The notes beneath the pieces were generated by a model. The model did not search any database. It had not been told where the DNA came from and worked only from the letters and a program-made list of their open reading frames with translations. From contig SSFA01000031.1 of the NCBI GenBank assembly GCA_008015155.1, positions 62,001-126,000 on the forward strand: a stretch of 64,000 bases of DNA, given 5' to 3'. This DNA comes from Thiothrix sp. Its GTDB lineage: Bacteria > Pseudomonadota > Gammaproteobacteria > Thiotrichales > Thiotrichaceae. Below, one piece after another: positions 18,360-27,653 of this stretch (positions within the stretch are counted from its first letter, which is position 1; each line of letters begins with the position of its first letter). The translations under genes were made by a program, and so were the position numbers.

Positions 18360-19253
18360 ATGGCTGCATTCATTATGTCAGGGCCACTTCAAGCGATTGG
18401 TTTTGCCTTAGGTTTTGCTTTACTTGCCATGTTTCTGCCATTTTTAGGTTTACTGAGTAATGCAGCTATAGGTTTAGTCGCCTTACGCATGGGCTGGCAA
18501 CGTGGTGCTATGATTGCGTTGGCAGTTAGTATGGGTTTGGGCCTAGTAGCGCTCTTATTACAAGGCAATGCTTTTGGTAGCTTATTGGCAAGTTTGCTGC
18601 AATCTTTAGTGGTCGTAGCCTTGGCAATCTATTTAGCTCGCACTGCCTCTTGGCCTCAGCTGCTGCAAATCATCTTTGGCTTAGCAGCAGGCTTAGTGGT
18701 GATTTTCCACTTAAGTGTGACTGATCCAGTCGCCTTCTGGAAAAATGCCTTACAAGCACTGGTCGACTTTGAGCAGCTTCAAGCCAGTTTGGTGGATATT
18801 AAATTAGATGATTTAATCAACCAAATTGCTAAACACATGACAGGGCTGTTTGCTGCCTCGATGAGTTTAGCCTTTACCCTATCACTTATGCTGGCACGTC
18901 ATTGGCAAGCTACCCTATATAATCCCGGTGGTTTCAAGGAAGAAATGTATGGCTTACGTCTAAACAAATTCGTAGCCATCGGCCTCAGCGCGATTATTAT
19001 GTTAGCGCTCTTCAACCGTGCAGCCTTATTGATCGACTTAATTTTTGTGGGACTTGGTTTATTTTTATTCCAAGGTATTGCGTTGGTTCATAGTGTACGT
19101 GCGCAGTTAAATGCTCATCGTACTTGGCTCTTAGCGCTCTACCTTCCCTTAGCTCTACTACCTGTACAAACAGGTTTATTAGTCGCTGTCTTTGGCATGG
19201 TTGATACCTTTGCGGATTTTCGTGGCTATTTAGCCCGCAGAACTAAGCAGTAA
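18360..19253 (+). CDS. DUF2232-like membrane protein between rpsR and rplI
   Basis: This 297-residue protein is almost wholly hydrophobic, with about eight membrane helices and a short loop near residues 130-160. Members of the DUF2232 family occupy this place between rpsR and rplI in many gammaproteobacteria, and the assignment rests on that context plus topology. The function is unknown; the family is distantly related to vitamin transporter S-components. A GGAG box precedes the ATG. Confidence 0.75.
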   Translation: MAAFIMSGPLQAIGFALGFALLAMFLPFLGLLSNAAIGLVALRMGWQRGAMIALAVSMGLGLVALLLQGNAFGSLLASLLQSLVVVALAIYLARTASWPQLLQIIFGLAAGLVVIFHLSVTDPVAFWKNALQALVDFEQLQASLVDIKLDDLINQIAKHMTGLFAASMSLAFTLSLMLARHWQATLYNPGGFKEEMYGLRLNKFVAIGLSAIIMLALFNRAALLIDLIFVGLGLFLFQGIALVHSVRAQLNAHRTWLLALYLPLALLPVQTGLLVAVFGMVDTFADFRGYLARRTKQ

Positions 19254-19312
19254 GCTTAAGTATTTATGGATTATTCAGGCTGAGCCTGAGTTATATTTTT
19301 AAGGTGAGAACA

Positions 19313-19768
19313 ATGGAAGTCATACTTCTAAAGAAAGTTGAAAATCTCGGTGCACTCGGAACCGTGGTTAATGTACGTCCAGGCTATGGCCGTAATTATC
19401 TGATTCCGACCGGCCGCGCCAAAATGGCTACTAAAGCCAATATCGCTGAATTTGAACAACGCCGTGCTGAATTAGAAAAAGCTGCGCAAGATGCGCATGC
19501 AGCTGCTGAAGCACGTCGCGATCAGTTACAGGATTTAGTCTTAACGATCAAAGCTAAAACCGGTGGCGAAGGTAAATTATTCGGCTCAGTCTCTAGCATT
19601 GAAATTGCGGAAGCTATCAACGCAGCTGGTATAGCCGTTGAGCGCCGTGAAATTCGTATGCCAGCAGGCCCCTTACGCTTACTCGGTGAATACGAAGTCG
19701 GTTTGCACTTACACACTGATGTAGATGCAACTGTAAAAGTCATTATCGAAGACGAAGCTGCTAATTAA
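19313..19768 (+). CDS. rplI: 50S ribosomal protein L9
   Basis: L9 spans the base of the L1 stalk. The start MEVILLKKVENLG and the motif GYGRNYLIPTGRA are diagnostic. An in-frame GTG at 19304 lies inside the AAGGTGAG ribosome-binding site, so the ATG at 19313 is the true start and gives 151 residues. The C-terminal domain includes KLFGSVSS. Confidence 0.97.
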   Translation: MEVILLKKVENLGALGTVVNVRPGYGRNYLIPTGRAKMATKANIAEFEQRRAELEKAAQDAHAAAEARRDQLQDLVLTIKAKTGGEGKLFGSVSSIEIAEAINAAGIAVERREIRMPAGPLRLLGEYEVGLHLHTDVDATVKVIIEDEAAN

Positions 19769-19786
19769 TCAGCAACTTAAGCTTCA

Positions 19787-19823
19787 TCATCAGGTGGTTT
19801 TATAGCTGCCTGATGAATTTTCT
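19787..19823 (+). terminator. Terminator-like hairpin between rplI and dnaB
   Basis: TCATCAGG (19787-19794) pairs with CCTGATGA (19809-19816) and is followed by a short T-rich run ATTTTCT. It probably reduces read-through from the ribosomal genes into dnaB. Confidence 0.55.
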
Positions 19824-19870
19824 AGGTGAGCCTCCGCTCTTTTTCCCCTACTTCCTGTAAACTGCTAACT

Positions 19871-21238
19871 ATGGCAGAAACATACGAATCACTTAAAATT
19901 CCTCCGCACTCTATCGAAGCAGAGCAATCCGTGCTGGGCGGCCTTATGCTGGATAATGAAGCTTGGATGGTTATTGGCGACAAACTATCCGAGACCGATT
20001 TTTACCGGCAGGATCATCGCTTAATCTTCCGAGCAATTGCTTATCTAGCAAGCCAGCAAAAGCCTTTGGACGTGATTACTTTAAGTGAATGGCTTAAGGA
20101 AAACCGCTCACTAGAAGATGCGGGTGGTTTGGCTTATTTAGCCACCATGGCTAAAGACACGCCAAGTGCAGCGAATATCAATGCCTATGCTGATATCGTG
20201 CGTGAGAAATCAATTCTGCGGCAATTGATTAGTGTAGGTACTGAGATTGCAGACTCAGGCTATAACACTGAAGGCCGCGACAGCCGCGAATTACTCGATC
20301 AAGCAGAACGTAAAGTTTTTGAAATTGCTGAACAAGGCGCCCGCAATACTAAATCTTTCCGTGCTTTAAAGTCGTTAATGAAAACCACTTTGGAGCATAT
20401 TGAAGAGTTGAGCAAACTTAACTCTACAATAACCGGAGTCTCAACGGGTTATACTGATTTAGATGAGATGACCTCAGGTCTACAGAAAGGCGATTTAGTT
20501 ATTGTTGCTGGCCGCCCTTCCATGGGAAAAACCACCTTCTCCATGAATATTGCCGAATATGCAGCTGCGCATAAAAAGCTACCTGTAGCGGTCTTTAGTA
20601 TGGAGATGCCAGCCGAGCAGTTGACTTTACGCTTATTATCTTCGATGGGTCGGGTAGACCAGCACCGCTTACGGACAGGTCAACTAACGGATGAAGATTG
20701 GCCAAGGATTGCGACTGCTGTGAAAATTTTCGCAGATGTCCCGATGTTTATTGATGATAGCCCTGCACTGTCCCCCAATGAAGTACGCGCCCGCTCGCGG
20801 CGGCTGGTGCGTGAACACGGCCAATTAGGTTTAATTGTGCTCGATTATTTACAGTTAATGCAAGGTAATGGCAAAAGCGAAAACCGCACCAATGAAGTAT
20901 CGGAAATTTCGCGCTCTCTCAAAGCTTTAGCTAAAGAATTAAGTACGCCGATTGTGGTGCTTTCGCAGCTGAATCGCAGTCTTGAACAACGCCCGAATAA
21001 GCGCCCAGTCATGTCCGATTTACGTGAATCCGGAGCGATTGAACAGGATGCGGATGTAATTATGTTCGTCTATCGGGATGAGGTTTATCACCCTGATTCT
21101 GCAGAAAAAGGCTCTGCTGAAATCATTATTGCTAAACAACGGAATGGCCCCATTGGTACTTGCCGCCTTACTTTCTTAGGTAAATACACGCGTTTTGAAA
21201 ATTACACACCCGAAGTTTATACCCAAGGCTTTGAGTAA
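19871..21238 (+). CDS. dnaB: Replicative DNA helicase DnaB
   Basis: DnaB is the hexameric 5'-3' helicase of the replication fork. The start MAETYESLKIPPHSIEAEQ matches the conserved N-terminus, so the ATG at 19871 is preferred over a GTG at 19826; the product has 455 residues. The N-terminal primase-interacting domain is followed by the RecA-like domain with Walker A GRPSMGKTTFSMN and Walker B LIVLDYLQLM. No intein is present. The rpsF-rpsR-rplI-dnaB order is conserved in many bacteria. Confidence 0.97.
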   Translation: MAETYESLKIPPHSIEAEQSVLGGLMLDNEAWMVIGDKLSETDFYRQDHRLIFRAIAYLASQQKPLDVITLSEWLKENRSLEDAGGLAYLATMAKDTPSAANINAYADIVREKSILRQLISVGTEIADSGYNTEGRDSRELLDQAERKVFEIAEQGARNTKSFRALKSLMKTTLEHIEELSKLNSTITGVSTGYTDLDEMTSGLQKGDLVIVAGRPSMGKTTFSMNIAEYAAAHKKLPVAVFSMEMPAEQLTLRLLSSMGRVDQHRLRTGQLTDEDWPRIATAVKIFADVPMFIDDSPALSPNEVRARSRRLVREHGQLGLIVLDYLQLMQGNGKSENRTNEVSEISRSLKALAKELSTPIVVLSQLNRSLEQRPNKRPVMSDLRESGAIEQDADVIMFVYRDEVYHPDSAEKGSAEIIIAKQRNGPIGTCRLTFLGKYTRFENYTPEVYTQGFE

Positions 21239-21291
21239 ATAGTTCACCTTGTTTTAGCCATCGCTACCCGCTTAAGCTAGATTAATCTACA

Positions 21292-21320
21292 AGCACATCA
21301 AGGAAAGATGTGCTATTTTT
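21292..21320 (+). terminator. Rho-independent terminator of dnaB
   Basis: AGCACATC (21292-21299) pairs with GATGTGCT (21307-21314) and is followed by ATTTTT. It lies 54 bp after the dnaB stop. Confidence 0.8.
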
Positions 21321-21366
21321 AAATGATTAATTTTCGATCAATTTGCGCAAGGATGGCTTGGAAACA

Positions 21367-22140
21367 ATGTATGAGAATTCAAAGCATGCCAATTGGTTGC
21401 TGCTTACTCTTTTATTAACTCTCTTAATTAGCAGCTTATTATTGGGATGGCTATTAAACCAATCTTCGCTATTAGCTAATCCTAGTTTATTAACTCGAAC
21501 ACCTTTAGCGGAATCGAGTTCGCAAACAACTCCCCTACCAACGATCCCAGCAGCGACACCTATTCAGGAAATTTCACTGGCGCAGGATCAGGCTGAGAGT
21601 AGCTCAACTGTTCCTACCCTCGCTGCGAGTTCCGCCCCAAAACAAGATGATCAGCCTTTGCCGCTCAGTCAGCTACCATTGACTTTATTGGACAGCGAAA
21701 GTTTTCTGGAGCAAGCAGCCTTTATCCCACCTGAGTTATTACCCTTGGCGAGCTTAGCAGCTAATGAAATGAGTAACACGCCTAAAACCATAGCTCCACT
21801 TGCTCTCACTACCCAAAGTCTAGAAAGCCCAGCTTCCCAATTACTGGCTAAGCCGTATAAGTCTGCTTGGCTATATGCAGGGCAGTTTCAAAATGGTAAG
21901 TGGACTGTGTTAGGCCTAGATTTAGATGCTACTAGCCTGCCTGAACCGAACCGCAGTTATCAGCTAACATGGGGAGCTAAGATACGTTCGGCTCCACCAA
22001 GTCCACGTCTCAATAATAAGGGTGATAATTTAGCGGAAAGTATTGGCTATTTAGCCGAAGGCTCGCGTATTCAAGTCTTAAGCGTTAAGCAATCCGGCAA
22101 AAATGGGCATATTTGGCTAGAAATAGCCTATGGACAATGA
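21367..22140 (+). CDS. Membrane-anchored protein with C-terminal SH3-like region, unknown function
   Basis: The 257-residue product starts MYENSKHANW and has one strong helix (about residues 9-30), a low-complexity Ser/Thr/Pro/Gln linker to about residue 160, and a C-terminal globular part of about 90 residues. That part contains WGAKIRSAPP and later GSRIQVLSVKQSG, which recalls bacterial SH3 folds; this is a guess from pattern. It should face the periplasm. Its stop overlaps the sensor kinase start (ATGA), so the two are co-translated and this protein may feed the kinase a wall or envelope signal. Confidence 0.7.
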   Translation: MYENSKHANWLLLTLLLTLLISSLLLGWLLNQSSLLANPSLLTRTPLAESSSQTTPLPTIPAATPIQEISLAQDQAESSSTVPTLAASSAPKQDDQPLPLSQLPLTLLDSESFLEQAAFIPPELLPLASLAANEMSNTPKTIAPLALTTQSLESPASQLLAKPYKSAWLYAGQFQNGKWTVLGLDLDATSLPEPNRSYQLTWGAKIRSAPPSPRLNNKGDNLAESIGYLAEGSRIQVLSVKQSGKNGHIWLEIAYGQ

Positions 22141-23606
22141 TTGACTCCAGTAGGCTCAGCCAGTACTTTGGATTTATGCCTAGCTTCAGTATTCGTACCA
22201 AACTGTTGATTGCTATTTTTCTAGCCTGTTCGATAGCAGTGACTGCTGCTTTAAGCTTTGTCCATTTTCAATTTAGATACACTTATTTGGAGTTTGTGCG
22301 TCAGCAAGAAACTGAGCATTTGCAGCAGCTTAGAGCAGCTCTAATGGCTTATTATGCCAAGCACGGTAGTTGGGACAATTTAAAAAAAGATCGACGCCAA
22401 TGGTTTTTACTACAACGCTCTATGCGTGAGCAAGCCGAAGCGGACTCGACAGACTTACCACCTGCCCCCTCGATTAATCGTCTGACACAATTCGATGTAC
22501 GCCGGCGTACCGTGTTATTAGATGTAAATCACCAAGTCATTCAAGGCATTCAACTGAAAGATCCGCCCGACTTAGAATATAAGCTGGAGTGGAATCAACA
22601 GCTAGTCGGTTATTTGGGGCTCTATCAACGTACCGGTTTTAGCGAAAGCAGTGAAGATGCCAAATTTTTAGAAAAACAAAACAAGACTTTATTCATTATT
22701 GCCCTCATGACTTTACTAGGTAGCATCTTGGTGGCTTTTCTCCTAGCGCGCCAATTGGTGAGGCCGATTCAACGTTTACGCCACAGCACGAGCGAATTAG
22801 CAGATGGCAATTATGCAACCCGTATTGCAGAAGTCGGTGGTGATGAGTTAGGTCTACTCAGTTCCGACTTCAATCAACTTGCCCAACGTCTGCAGCACAA
22901 TGAGCAAGCGCGACAGCAATGGATTCAAGATATTGCTCATGAGTTACGGACTCCCCTTTCCATCTTACGCGGTGAAATTGAAGCGATTCAGGATGGAATT
23001 AACCAAGCCGATGAATCAACTATCCATTCCTTGCATCAAGAAGCTTTACATCTACAACGCTTAGTGGAGGATTTATACACACTTTCGATGTCTGATAGTG
23101 GAGCTTTGACCTATCACAAAACCGCCGTTGATCTAATTAAAGTTCTTGAAGAGAGCTTAAATCAATTCGAGTATAGCTTTGCGGAAGCCGGTTTAAGCTT
23201 GGAACAACAATTACCTACTGAGCCGCAAATCCTAATTCAAGCGGATGAGCAACGTCTGCAACAACTCTTCCATAACTTACTCAAGAACACACTGCGCTAC
23301 ACCGATGCACCTGGCAAGTTAATAGTCGCCGTGCAACTACAGGAGCCATTTGCAGCAATCCGCTTTACCGATACCGCCCCAGGTGTACCAGATGAAGCAC
23401 TGCCTCACCTATTTGAGCGATTATTTCGTGTAGAAAATTCACGCAATCGCTTAACTGGGGGATCCGGTATTGGCTTGAGCATCTGCCATAATATTGTGGA
23501 AGCACACGGTGGTAGTATTCAAGCGATGCATTCGCCTTTGGGTGGCTTACAGATTCTCATCAAACTACCGCTGAAGAATTTAATGAAGAAAACTAACCGA
23601 GGCTAA
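22137..23606 (+). CDS. BaeS-like sensor histidine kinase
   Basis: The 489-residue kinase has an N-terminal helix, a periplasmic domain of about 150 residues, a second helix (LFIIALMTLLGSILVAFLLA), a HAMP domain, and HisKA/HATPase domains. The phospho-accepting His lies in QDIAHELRTPLSILRGEI, and the G-box reads GSGIGLSICHNIVEAHGG. The periplasmic segment AALMAYYAKHGSWDNL resembles E. coli BaeS, an envelope-stress sensor. The ATG at 22137 is chosen for its ATGA overlap with the upstream gene; ATG 22176 is an alternative. Confidence 0.87.
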   Translation: MIDSSRLSQYFGFMPSFSIRTKLLIAIFLACSIAVTAALSFVHFQFRYTYLEFVRQQETEHLQQLRAALMAYYAKHGSWDNLKKDRRQWFLLQRSMREQAEADSTDLPPAPSINRLTQFDVRRRTVLLDVNHQVIQGIQLKDPPDLEYKLEWNQQLVGYLGLYQRTGFSESSEDAKFLEKQNKTLFIIALMTLLGSILVAFLLARQLVRPIQRLRHSTSELADGNYATRIAEVGGDELGLLSSDFNQLAQRLQHNEQARQQWIQDIAHELRTPLSILRGEIEAIQDGINQADESTIHSLHQEALHLQRLVEDLYTLSMSDSGALTYHKTAVDLIKVLEESLNQFEYSFAEAGLSLEQQLPTEPQILIQADEQRLQQLFHNLLKNTLRYTDAPGKLIVAVQLQEPFAAIRFTDTAPGVPDEALPHLFERLFRVENSRNRLTGGSGIGLSICHNIVEAHGGSIQAMHSPLGGLQILIKLPLKNLMKKTNRG

Positions 23607-23610
23607 AGCC

Positions 23611-24300
23611 ATGTTGCCGGTGTTAATCGTAGAAGATGAACCTAAAATTGCTGAGCTTTTAAAAAAATATTTGGAAAACGCTGGTTATAAAACCCATTGG
23701 ATTGCTGATGGCCATGCAGCTAGTACTTGGTTACAACACCACCAAGCTGAGTTGGTTCTACTCGATTTGATGTTACCTGGTAAAGATGGCTTAGATATTT
23801 GCAAAGAACTACGCCAACGTGCTCCTCAGCCTCCCATTATTATGTTGACTGCCCGTGCTGAGGAAATTGATCGCTTATTGGGTCTAGAGTTAGGGGCTGA
23901 TGATTATATTTGCAAACCCTTTAGCCCACGGGAGGTCATTGCACGAGTGAAAGCCGTTTTACGTCGCACCGTTTTACCTAGCCATCACCATGCCAATGGC
24001 ACCATGCTTGGACAGGCCAGTATTTACTTGGATCGGGAACGCTTATGCGTCCAATACGGTGATCAACAAGTTATCTTGACCTTGGTGGAATTTGAATTAT
24101 TAGAGACACTCCAATCTTATCCGGGAAGGATTTTTAGTCGCCAACAACTGATGGAGCGAGTCTATCCAGACAACCGGATTGTCAGTGATCGCACCATTGA
24201 TAGCCATATCAAAAAGCTGCGTAAAAAAATCAATGAGCTGAATTCGGAACGTGAATTAATCCATTCAGTGTATTCCGTGGGCTATAAATTCGAGCCTTAA
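23611..24300 (+). CDS. BaeR-like OmpR-family response regulator
   Basis: This 229-residue regulator has a receiver domain (acceptor Asp in LVLLDLMLPGKDG, Lys in DDYICKPFSPRE) and a C-terminal winged helix (FELLETLQSYPGRIFSRQQL, then DRTIDSHIKKLRKK). It starts 4 bp after the kinase gene, so the two form a cognate pair. The Spy-like gene downstream is a probable target, as spy is in the E. coli Bae regulon. Confidence 0.9.
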   Translation: MLPVLIVEDEPKIAELLKKYLENAGYKTHWIADGHAASTWLQHHQAELVLLDLMLPGKDGLDICKELRQRAPQPPIIMLTARAEEIDRLLGLELGADDYICKPFSPREVIARVKAVLRRTVLPSHHHANGTMLGQASIYLDRERLCVQYGDQQVILTLVEFELLETLQSYPGRIFSRQQLMERVYPDNRIVSDRTIDSHIKKLRKKINELNSERELIHSVYSVGYKFEP

Positions 24301-24478
24301 CAGGCTTGTATTCTCCTAGATCTCTCCATGATTAGCTCAAATTTAGTCCGTAATTTCTGAGTACTCTGCAGTACATGGAAGCAAGAAAACTTCCACACCA
24401 GAACAAAACTTAGTTTAGGGAAAACCACTAAGTCAGTTAAGAAAACGAACCTAATAAATATTTTTTGGAGATATCAAC

Positions 24479-24946
24479 ATGAAGAAGTCAATTTTAACCT
24501 TAGCTTTAGTTAGTGCTTTAGGCTTAGGCCTTGCTAACAGTGTTTTTGCTCAAGATCCAGTGCCAGCGCCAGCAGTGACTGACTCTGCCACTACGACTGC
24601 AGCACCTGCTGCCGATACGCAAGCACAGCGCGAGGCAAAAATGGCTGAACATATTGACCGCCGTGTCAGTCGCATGAAAGAAAGCTTGAGCCTCACTGAT
24701 GATCAAGCAGCTCAATTAAAAACAATTTTGACTGAGCAACATACTAAACATGAAGCTTTACGTACTGAAACTGAAACGCGGGTCAACGGGGTACTGACAC
24801 CTGAGCAAGCAACTAAGTTAAAAACTTTACGTGATGAACGTGGCTATGGCAAAGACCGCGATGGGAAAGGCCGTCATGGTGGTCATCATCGTGGCGGACA
24901 TGGTGGTGAGCGTGGTGGTCACTGGAATGACAAACCTGCTGAATAA
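24479..24946 (+). CDS. Spy/CpxP-like LTxxQ periplasmic protein
   Basis: A cleavable signal peptide (MKKSILTLALVSALGLGLA, cut after VFA at about residue 24) leads a 155-residue protein. Two LTxxQ-type motifs are visible, LSLTDDQAAQLK and LTPEQATKLKTL, the mark of the Spy/CpxP family of periplasmic chaperones. The last 30 residues are very rich in Gly and His and could bind metal ions such as copper, zinc or nickel. It follows the BaeSR-like pair and has its own 5' region of 178 bp. Confidence 0.85.
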   Translation: MKKSILTLALVSALGLGLANSVFAQDPVPAPAVTDSATTTAAPAADTQAQREAKMAEHIDRRVSRMKESLSLTDDQAAQLKTILTEQHTKHEALRTETETRVNGVLTPEQATKLKTLRDERGYGKDRDGKGRHGGHHRGGHGGERGGHWNDKPAE

Positions 24947-24996
24947 ATTTAATTAATATAATATAATTATCTCACATTGCATTTACCTCTTATCAG

Positions 24997-25021
24997 CCGG
25001 ATCCTAGGATCCGGTTTTTTT
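24997..25021 (+). terminator. Rho-independent terminator after the Spy-like gene
   Basis: An 18-bp perfect palindrome (CCGGATCC TA GGATCCGG) is followed directly by seven T residues. Confidence 0.9.
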
Positions 25022-25118
25022 ATGCTTTATAAGTAACCGCACTCATTTCTAATGCTTTCGGTAGATGTAGCTTTCATAGCTGTGAAAGATAACATTCTGA
25101 TGACTTGAGTGGGGATTG

Positions 25119-25472
25119 ATGATAAAAATTCCAAGTTTTTTAGGTGTATGTATACTTATTATAGTAGTGATTTTCTCTTATTTAATAGGAGGACAAGTTG
25201 TTTATTTCATGAAAAACCTAACCTCTTATGATGATAAGATTGCTTATAGTTTAAATGAAAAGAAATGCGAAAATATAAATAGTAATCAAGTTGATTTGTA
25301 TTTATCAATGAGTTTAAATGATATTTACTTCAGGGAGCACGAATATAATCCTAAAAATTTATATTTTAGCTTAAGTGGTTCAGTATTTAAATTTCTGGTA
25401 AAGATTTTTATTCCAAAAGATCGAGTGGTGGAGAAATATAGCATTGCCTGTAGTAAATTAAATCAGAATTAA
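25119..25472 (+). CDS. Small AT-rich membrane-anchored protein, unknown
   Basis: I do not recognise this 117-residue product. One N-terminal hydrophobic helix (about residues 8-30) is followed by a soluble, Lys/Asn/Ser-rich domain with two cysteines, near residues 47 and 111. The base composition is far richer in A and T than the neighbours, and codon use (AAA, AAT, TTA, ATA) differs sharply, which suggests recent transfer. The ATG at 25119 follows a TTG and a GGGG stretch. Confidence 0.6.
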   Translation: MIKIPSFLGVCILIIVVIFSYLIGGQVVYFMKNLTSYDDKIAYSLNEKKCENINSNQVDLYLSMSLNDIYFREHEYNPKNLYFSLSGSVFKFLVKIFIPKDRVVEKYSIACSKLNQN

Positions 25473-25863
25473 ATTTTATTTCTTCCGATAAAGTGAGGTC
25501 ATGATTCAGAGAATTGGAATGGTGCTTAATCATGAGATACGCTAAGGGATTCACTCGTATGATTTCCACAGGACGAAGCGATGGCTAGGGCCATGACTAC
25601 CTGTTAATAAGCCTCTGATCACTAAACGCTAACCTCAGTCCATCGAGCGGCAAAATCTTAACTGCCGCACCCGCCGCTTAAAGCACAAAACCTTGTGCTT
25701 ATTAAACGTTGATATTCATGACAAGGTGATCGGAGGGTTTTATTAATTGGATAATCTTCAAATCGCCTAAATCATGGTTCTTGCTTCCAGTATGAGTTAT
25801 TTTTCTAAATCAATCAGTGTGGACTGGTAAGTATATATTAAAAGAATTTAATAAGGTAATTTT
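25473..25863 (+). other. Structured non-coding segment, possible insertion-sequence relic
   Basis: No convincing gene is found in this 390-bp gap. The part 25500-25745 has normal GC content, unlike the AT-rich genes on both sides. It contains two clear hairpins: GCGGCA/TGCCGC (25647-25668) and AAGCACAA/TTGTGCTT with a 4-nt loop (25681-25700). From memory the stretch from GGACGAAGCGATGGCTAG to CGGAGGG resembles the non-coding end of IS110/IS1111-type elements, which encode a bridge RNA there. I could not verify this. No transposase gene is nearby. Confidence 0.4.
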
Positions 25864-26235
25864 ATGATAAAAAATAATATAATTGGGAACGATATTATGT
25901 TCCGACCTTTTATAGGTAGCTTAATATTCTTAGGATTCGCTCTTTTATTTATTACACAAAATTACATAACTTTTATTATTGCCTTGGTTTTTATATTATT
26001 TTATTATTTTTTCAGAGATATTAGTAAATATAAAAAATGGCGAATGAAGTGTGCTGCCATAAAGTATTATGAATTTTTTGCATTTTCATATGCAGGTTTA
26101 ATAGCAGTAGCTTCTTATTTTATTGTTGTTGATAAGTGGATGGGTTTTATAATTTTTGTATATTGTTTAATCAATATGGTATTTGTATATTTAGTTGGTA
26201 TCTGTGGCTATGTTGCTGATGAAAATAGTCAATAA
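25864..26235 (+). CDS. Small AT-rich integral membrane protein, unknown
   Basis: The 123-residue product holds about four hydrophobic segments with short basic loops (RDISKYKKWRMK) and ends in a short polar tail. An AAGGTAA box precedes the ATG at 25864. Like 25119-25472, it is strongly AT-rich and has codon use unlike the surrounding chromosome. It could be an immunity-type or cargo protein of a lost mobile element; no function can be assigned. Confidence 0.6.
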   Translation: MIKNNIIGNDIMFRPFIGSLIFLGFALLFITQNYITFIIALVFILFYYFFRDISKYKKWRMKCAAIKYYEFFAFSYAGLIAVASYFIVVDKWMGFIIFVYCLINMVFVYLVGICGYVADENSQ

Positions 26236-26411
26236 CTATTGCGTTTACTGCGGCTCGAGTACTGAATAAACTATTGATATTTTGGCTGACTAGATAGGAT
26301 CAGCTTAAAACGCGGTGTTGACTCAAGCTTTTACAGTTTCTGAAGGCTGTGTAGGATTCCAAAATCAGCCACACCTATACTGTATCTCAAAGAGCCAACA
26401 CCACCAAATGC

Positions 26412-27578
26412 CTAAGCTGTAATCGAATAACCGCGTAAGCGCTGCGCAAATTGAGCTAAGGCGACTACCCCGGTTTTTTCAGCATGATTAACCCACTCCT
26501 GAACAGCTTCCAAGCGTGCCTCCTGAGATTGGGTGGTACGCTCCCATAATTGCAGTAAACGTTGTTGGAATTGATAGACTGTCTCCAAGGCCGGATTACC
26601 CGCCACTAACTCTTGCAAATTAGCTTTAGCCACCTGATCCAGCGGTTTGGATTGGCTCAGTAAACGCTGCATGAGGCGCTGCTGCTGGCGACAGACTGGT
26701 TTATCCTGACATAACTCCGCTTTTATCACGGGCTTAGTGACTTGTTTCGAAAAATTCGACAAGACTTGCATCCGATTACTTAACACAGCCGACACTGTGT
26801 CTAAATCAACCACTTGTTTAGCCGGATTGACCGTCAAACGTGGCGCAACATTGCGCACTTTCGCCATGCCGACTCGCTCTAATAAGCGGATATACATCCA
26901 GCCAATATCGAATTCATACCATTTGCTCGATAACCGGGCTGAAGCTGCAAAGGCATGATGATTATTATGTAACTCCTCACCGCCAATAATAATGCCTAAG
27001 GGTGAGATATTGGTGGAGGCATCATCAGTTTGCCAGTTACGATAACCCCAGAAATGCGCAAGGCCATTAATCACGCCAGCTGCCCAGAAGGGAATCCACA
27101 GCATTTGTACTAACCAAATCGCTAAGCCTGCTAAACCAAAGCATACTAAATCCACTAGCAACATAAGCAGCACCCCTAGCCAAGGGAAACGTGCATACAC
27201 CTTACGTTCTAGCCAGTCATCAGGCGTACCACGGCCATAGAGATTCAAAGTCTCTTGATTCAAAGACTCGCGCCGATACAAAAAAGCTCCCAACCACAAT
27301 ACTGTCTGCAAGCCTTTATGCTGCGGGCTGTGTGGATCATCTTCGGTTTCACATTTTGCATGATGCTTACGATGAATCGCTACCCACTCGCGCGTGACCA
27401 TCCCAGTCGTGAGCCATAGCCAAAAACGGAAAAAGTGAAATGGAATAAAACCTAAATCGACAGCGCGATGGGTTTGTGAACGGTGTAAAAAAACCGTCAC
27501 TGCAATAATTGTTATATGTGTCAAACCCAAAGCAATACATACCAACTGCCAAGCTGCTAGCTCAGACCATAAGCCCAT
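26412..27578 (-). CDS. desB: DesB-type acyl-CoA delta-9 desaturase
   Basis: This membrane di-iron enzyme introduces a double bond into acyl chains. The three histidine boxes are present: HRSQTH (residues 32-37), HRKHH (69-73) and HNNHH (near 206). The stretch TREWVAIHRKHHAKCETEDD and the GGEELHNNHH region closely match Pseudomonas aeruginosa DesB from memory. After the catalytic part, residues from about 260 form a Gln/Leu-rich helical extension. It stands alone, transcribed away from rsmD-side genes. Confidence 0.88.
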   Translation of the reverse strand: MGLWSELAAWQLVCIALGLTHITIIAVTVFLHRSQTHRAVDLGFIPFHFFRFWLWLTTGMVTREWVAIHRKHHAKCETEDDPHSPQHKGLQTVLWLGAFLYRRESLNQETLNLYGRGTPDDWLERKVYARFPWLGVLLMLLVDLVCFGLAGLAIWLVQMLWIPFWAAGVINGLAHFWGYRNWQTDDASTNISPLGIIIGGEELHNNHHAFAASARLSSKWYEFDIGWMYIRLLERVGMAKVRNVAPRLTVNPAKQVVDLDTVSAVLSNRMQVLSNFSKQVTKPVIKAELCQDKPVCRQQQRLMQRLLSQSKPLDQVAKANLQELVAGNPALETVYQFQQRLLQLWERTTQSQEARLEAVQEWVNHAEKTGVVALAQFAQRLRGYSITA

Positions 27579-27653
27579 GAAATCTCTCCTCTACCTACCA
27601 TTAACCCTAAAAAGACTACATCTATCTCTACATCTATCTAATGAGCTAGTTAA

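Noticed and set aside
19304..19312. GTG start of rplI
   Set aside because: The GTG is part of the ribosome-binding site; L9 proteins begin with M-x-V-I-L-L.
25501..25590. Short frame ending G-R-S-D-G-stop as a transposase C-terminus
   Set aside because: Only about 25 codons are open and no upstream transposase sequence exists, so it cannot be supported as a gene or pseudogene.
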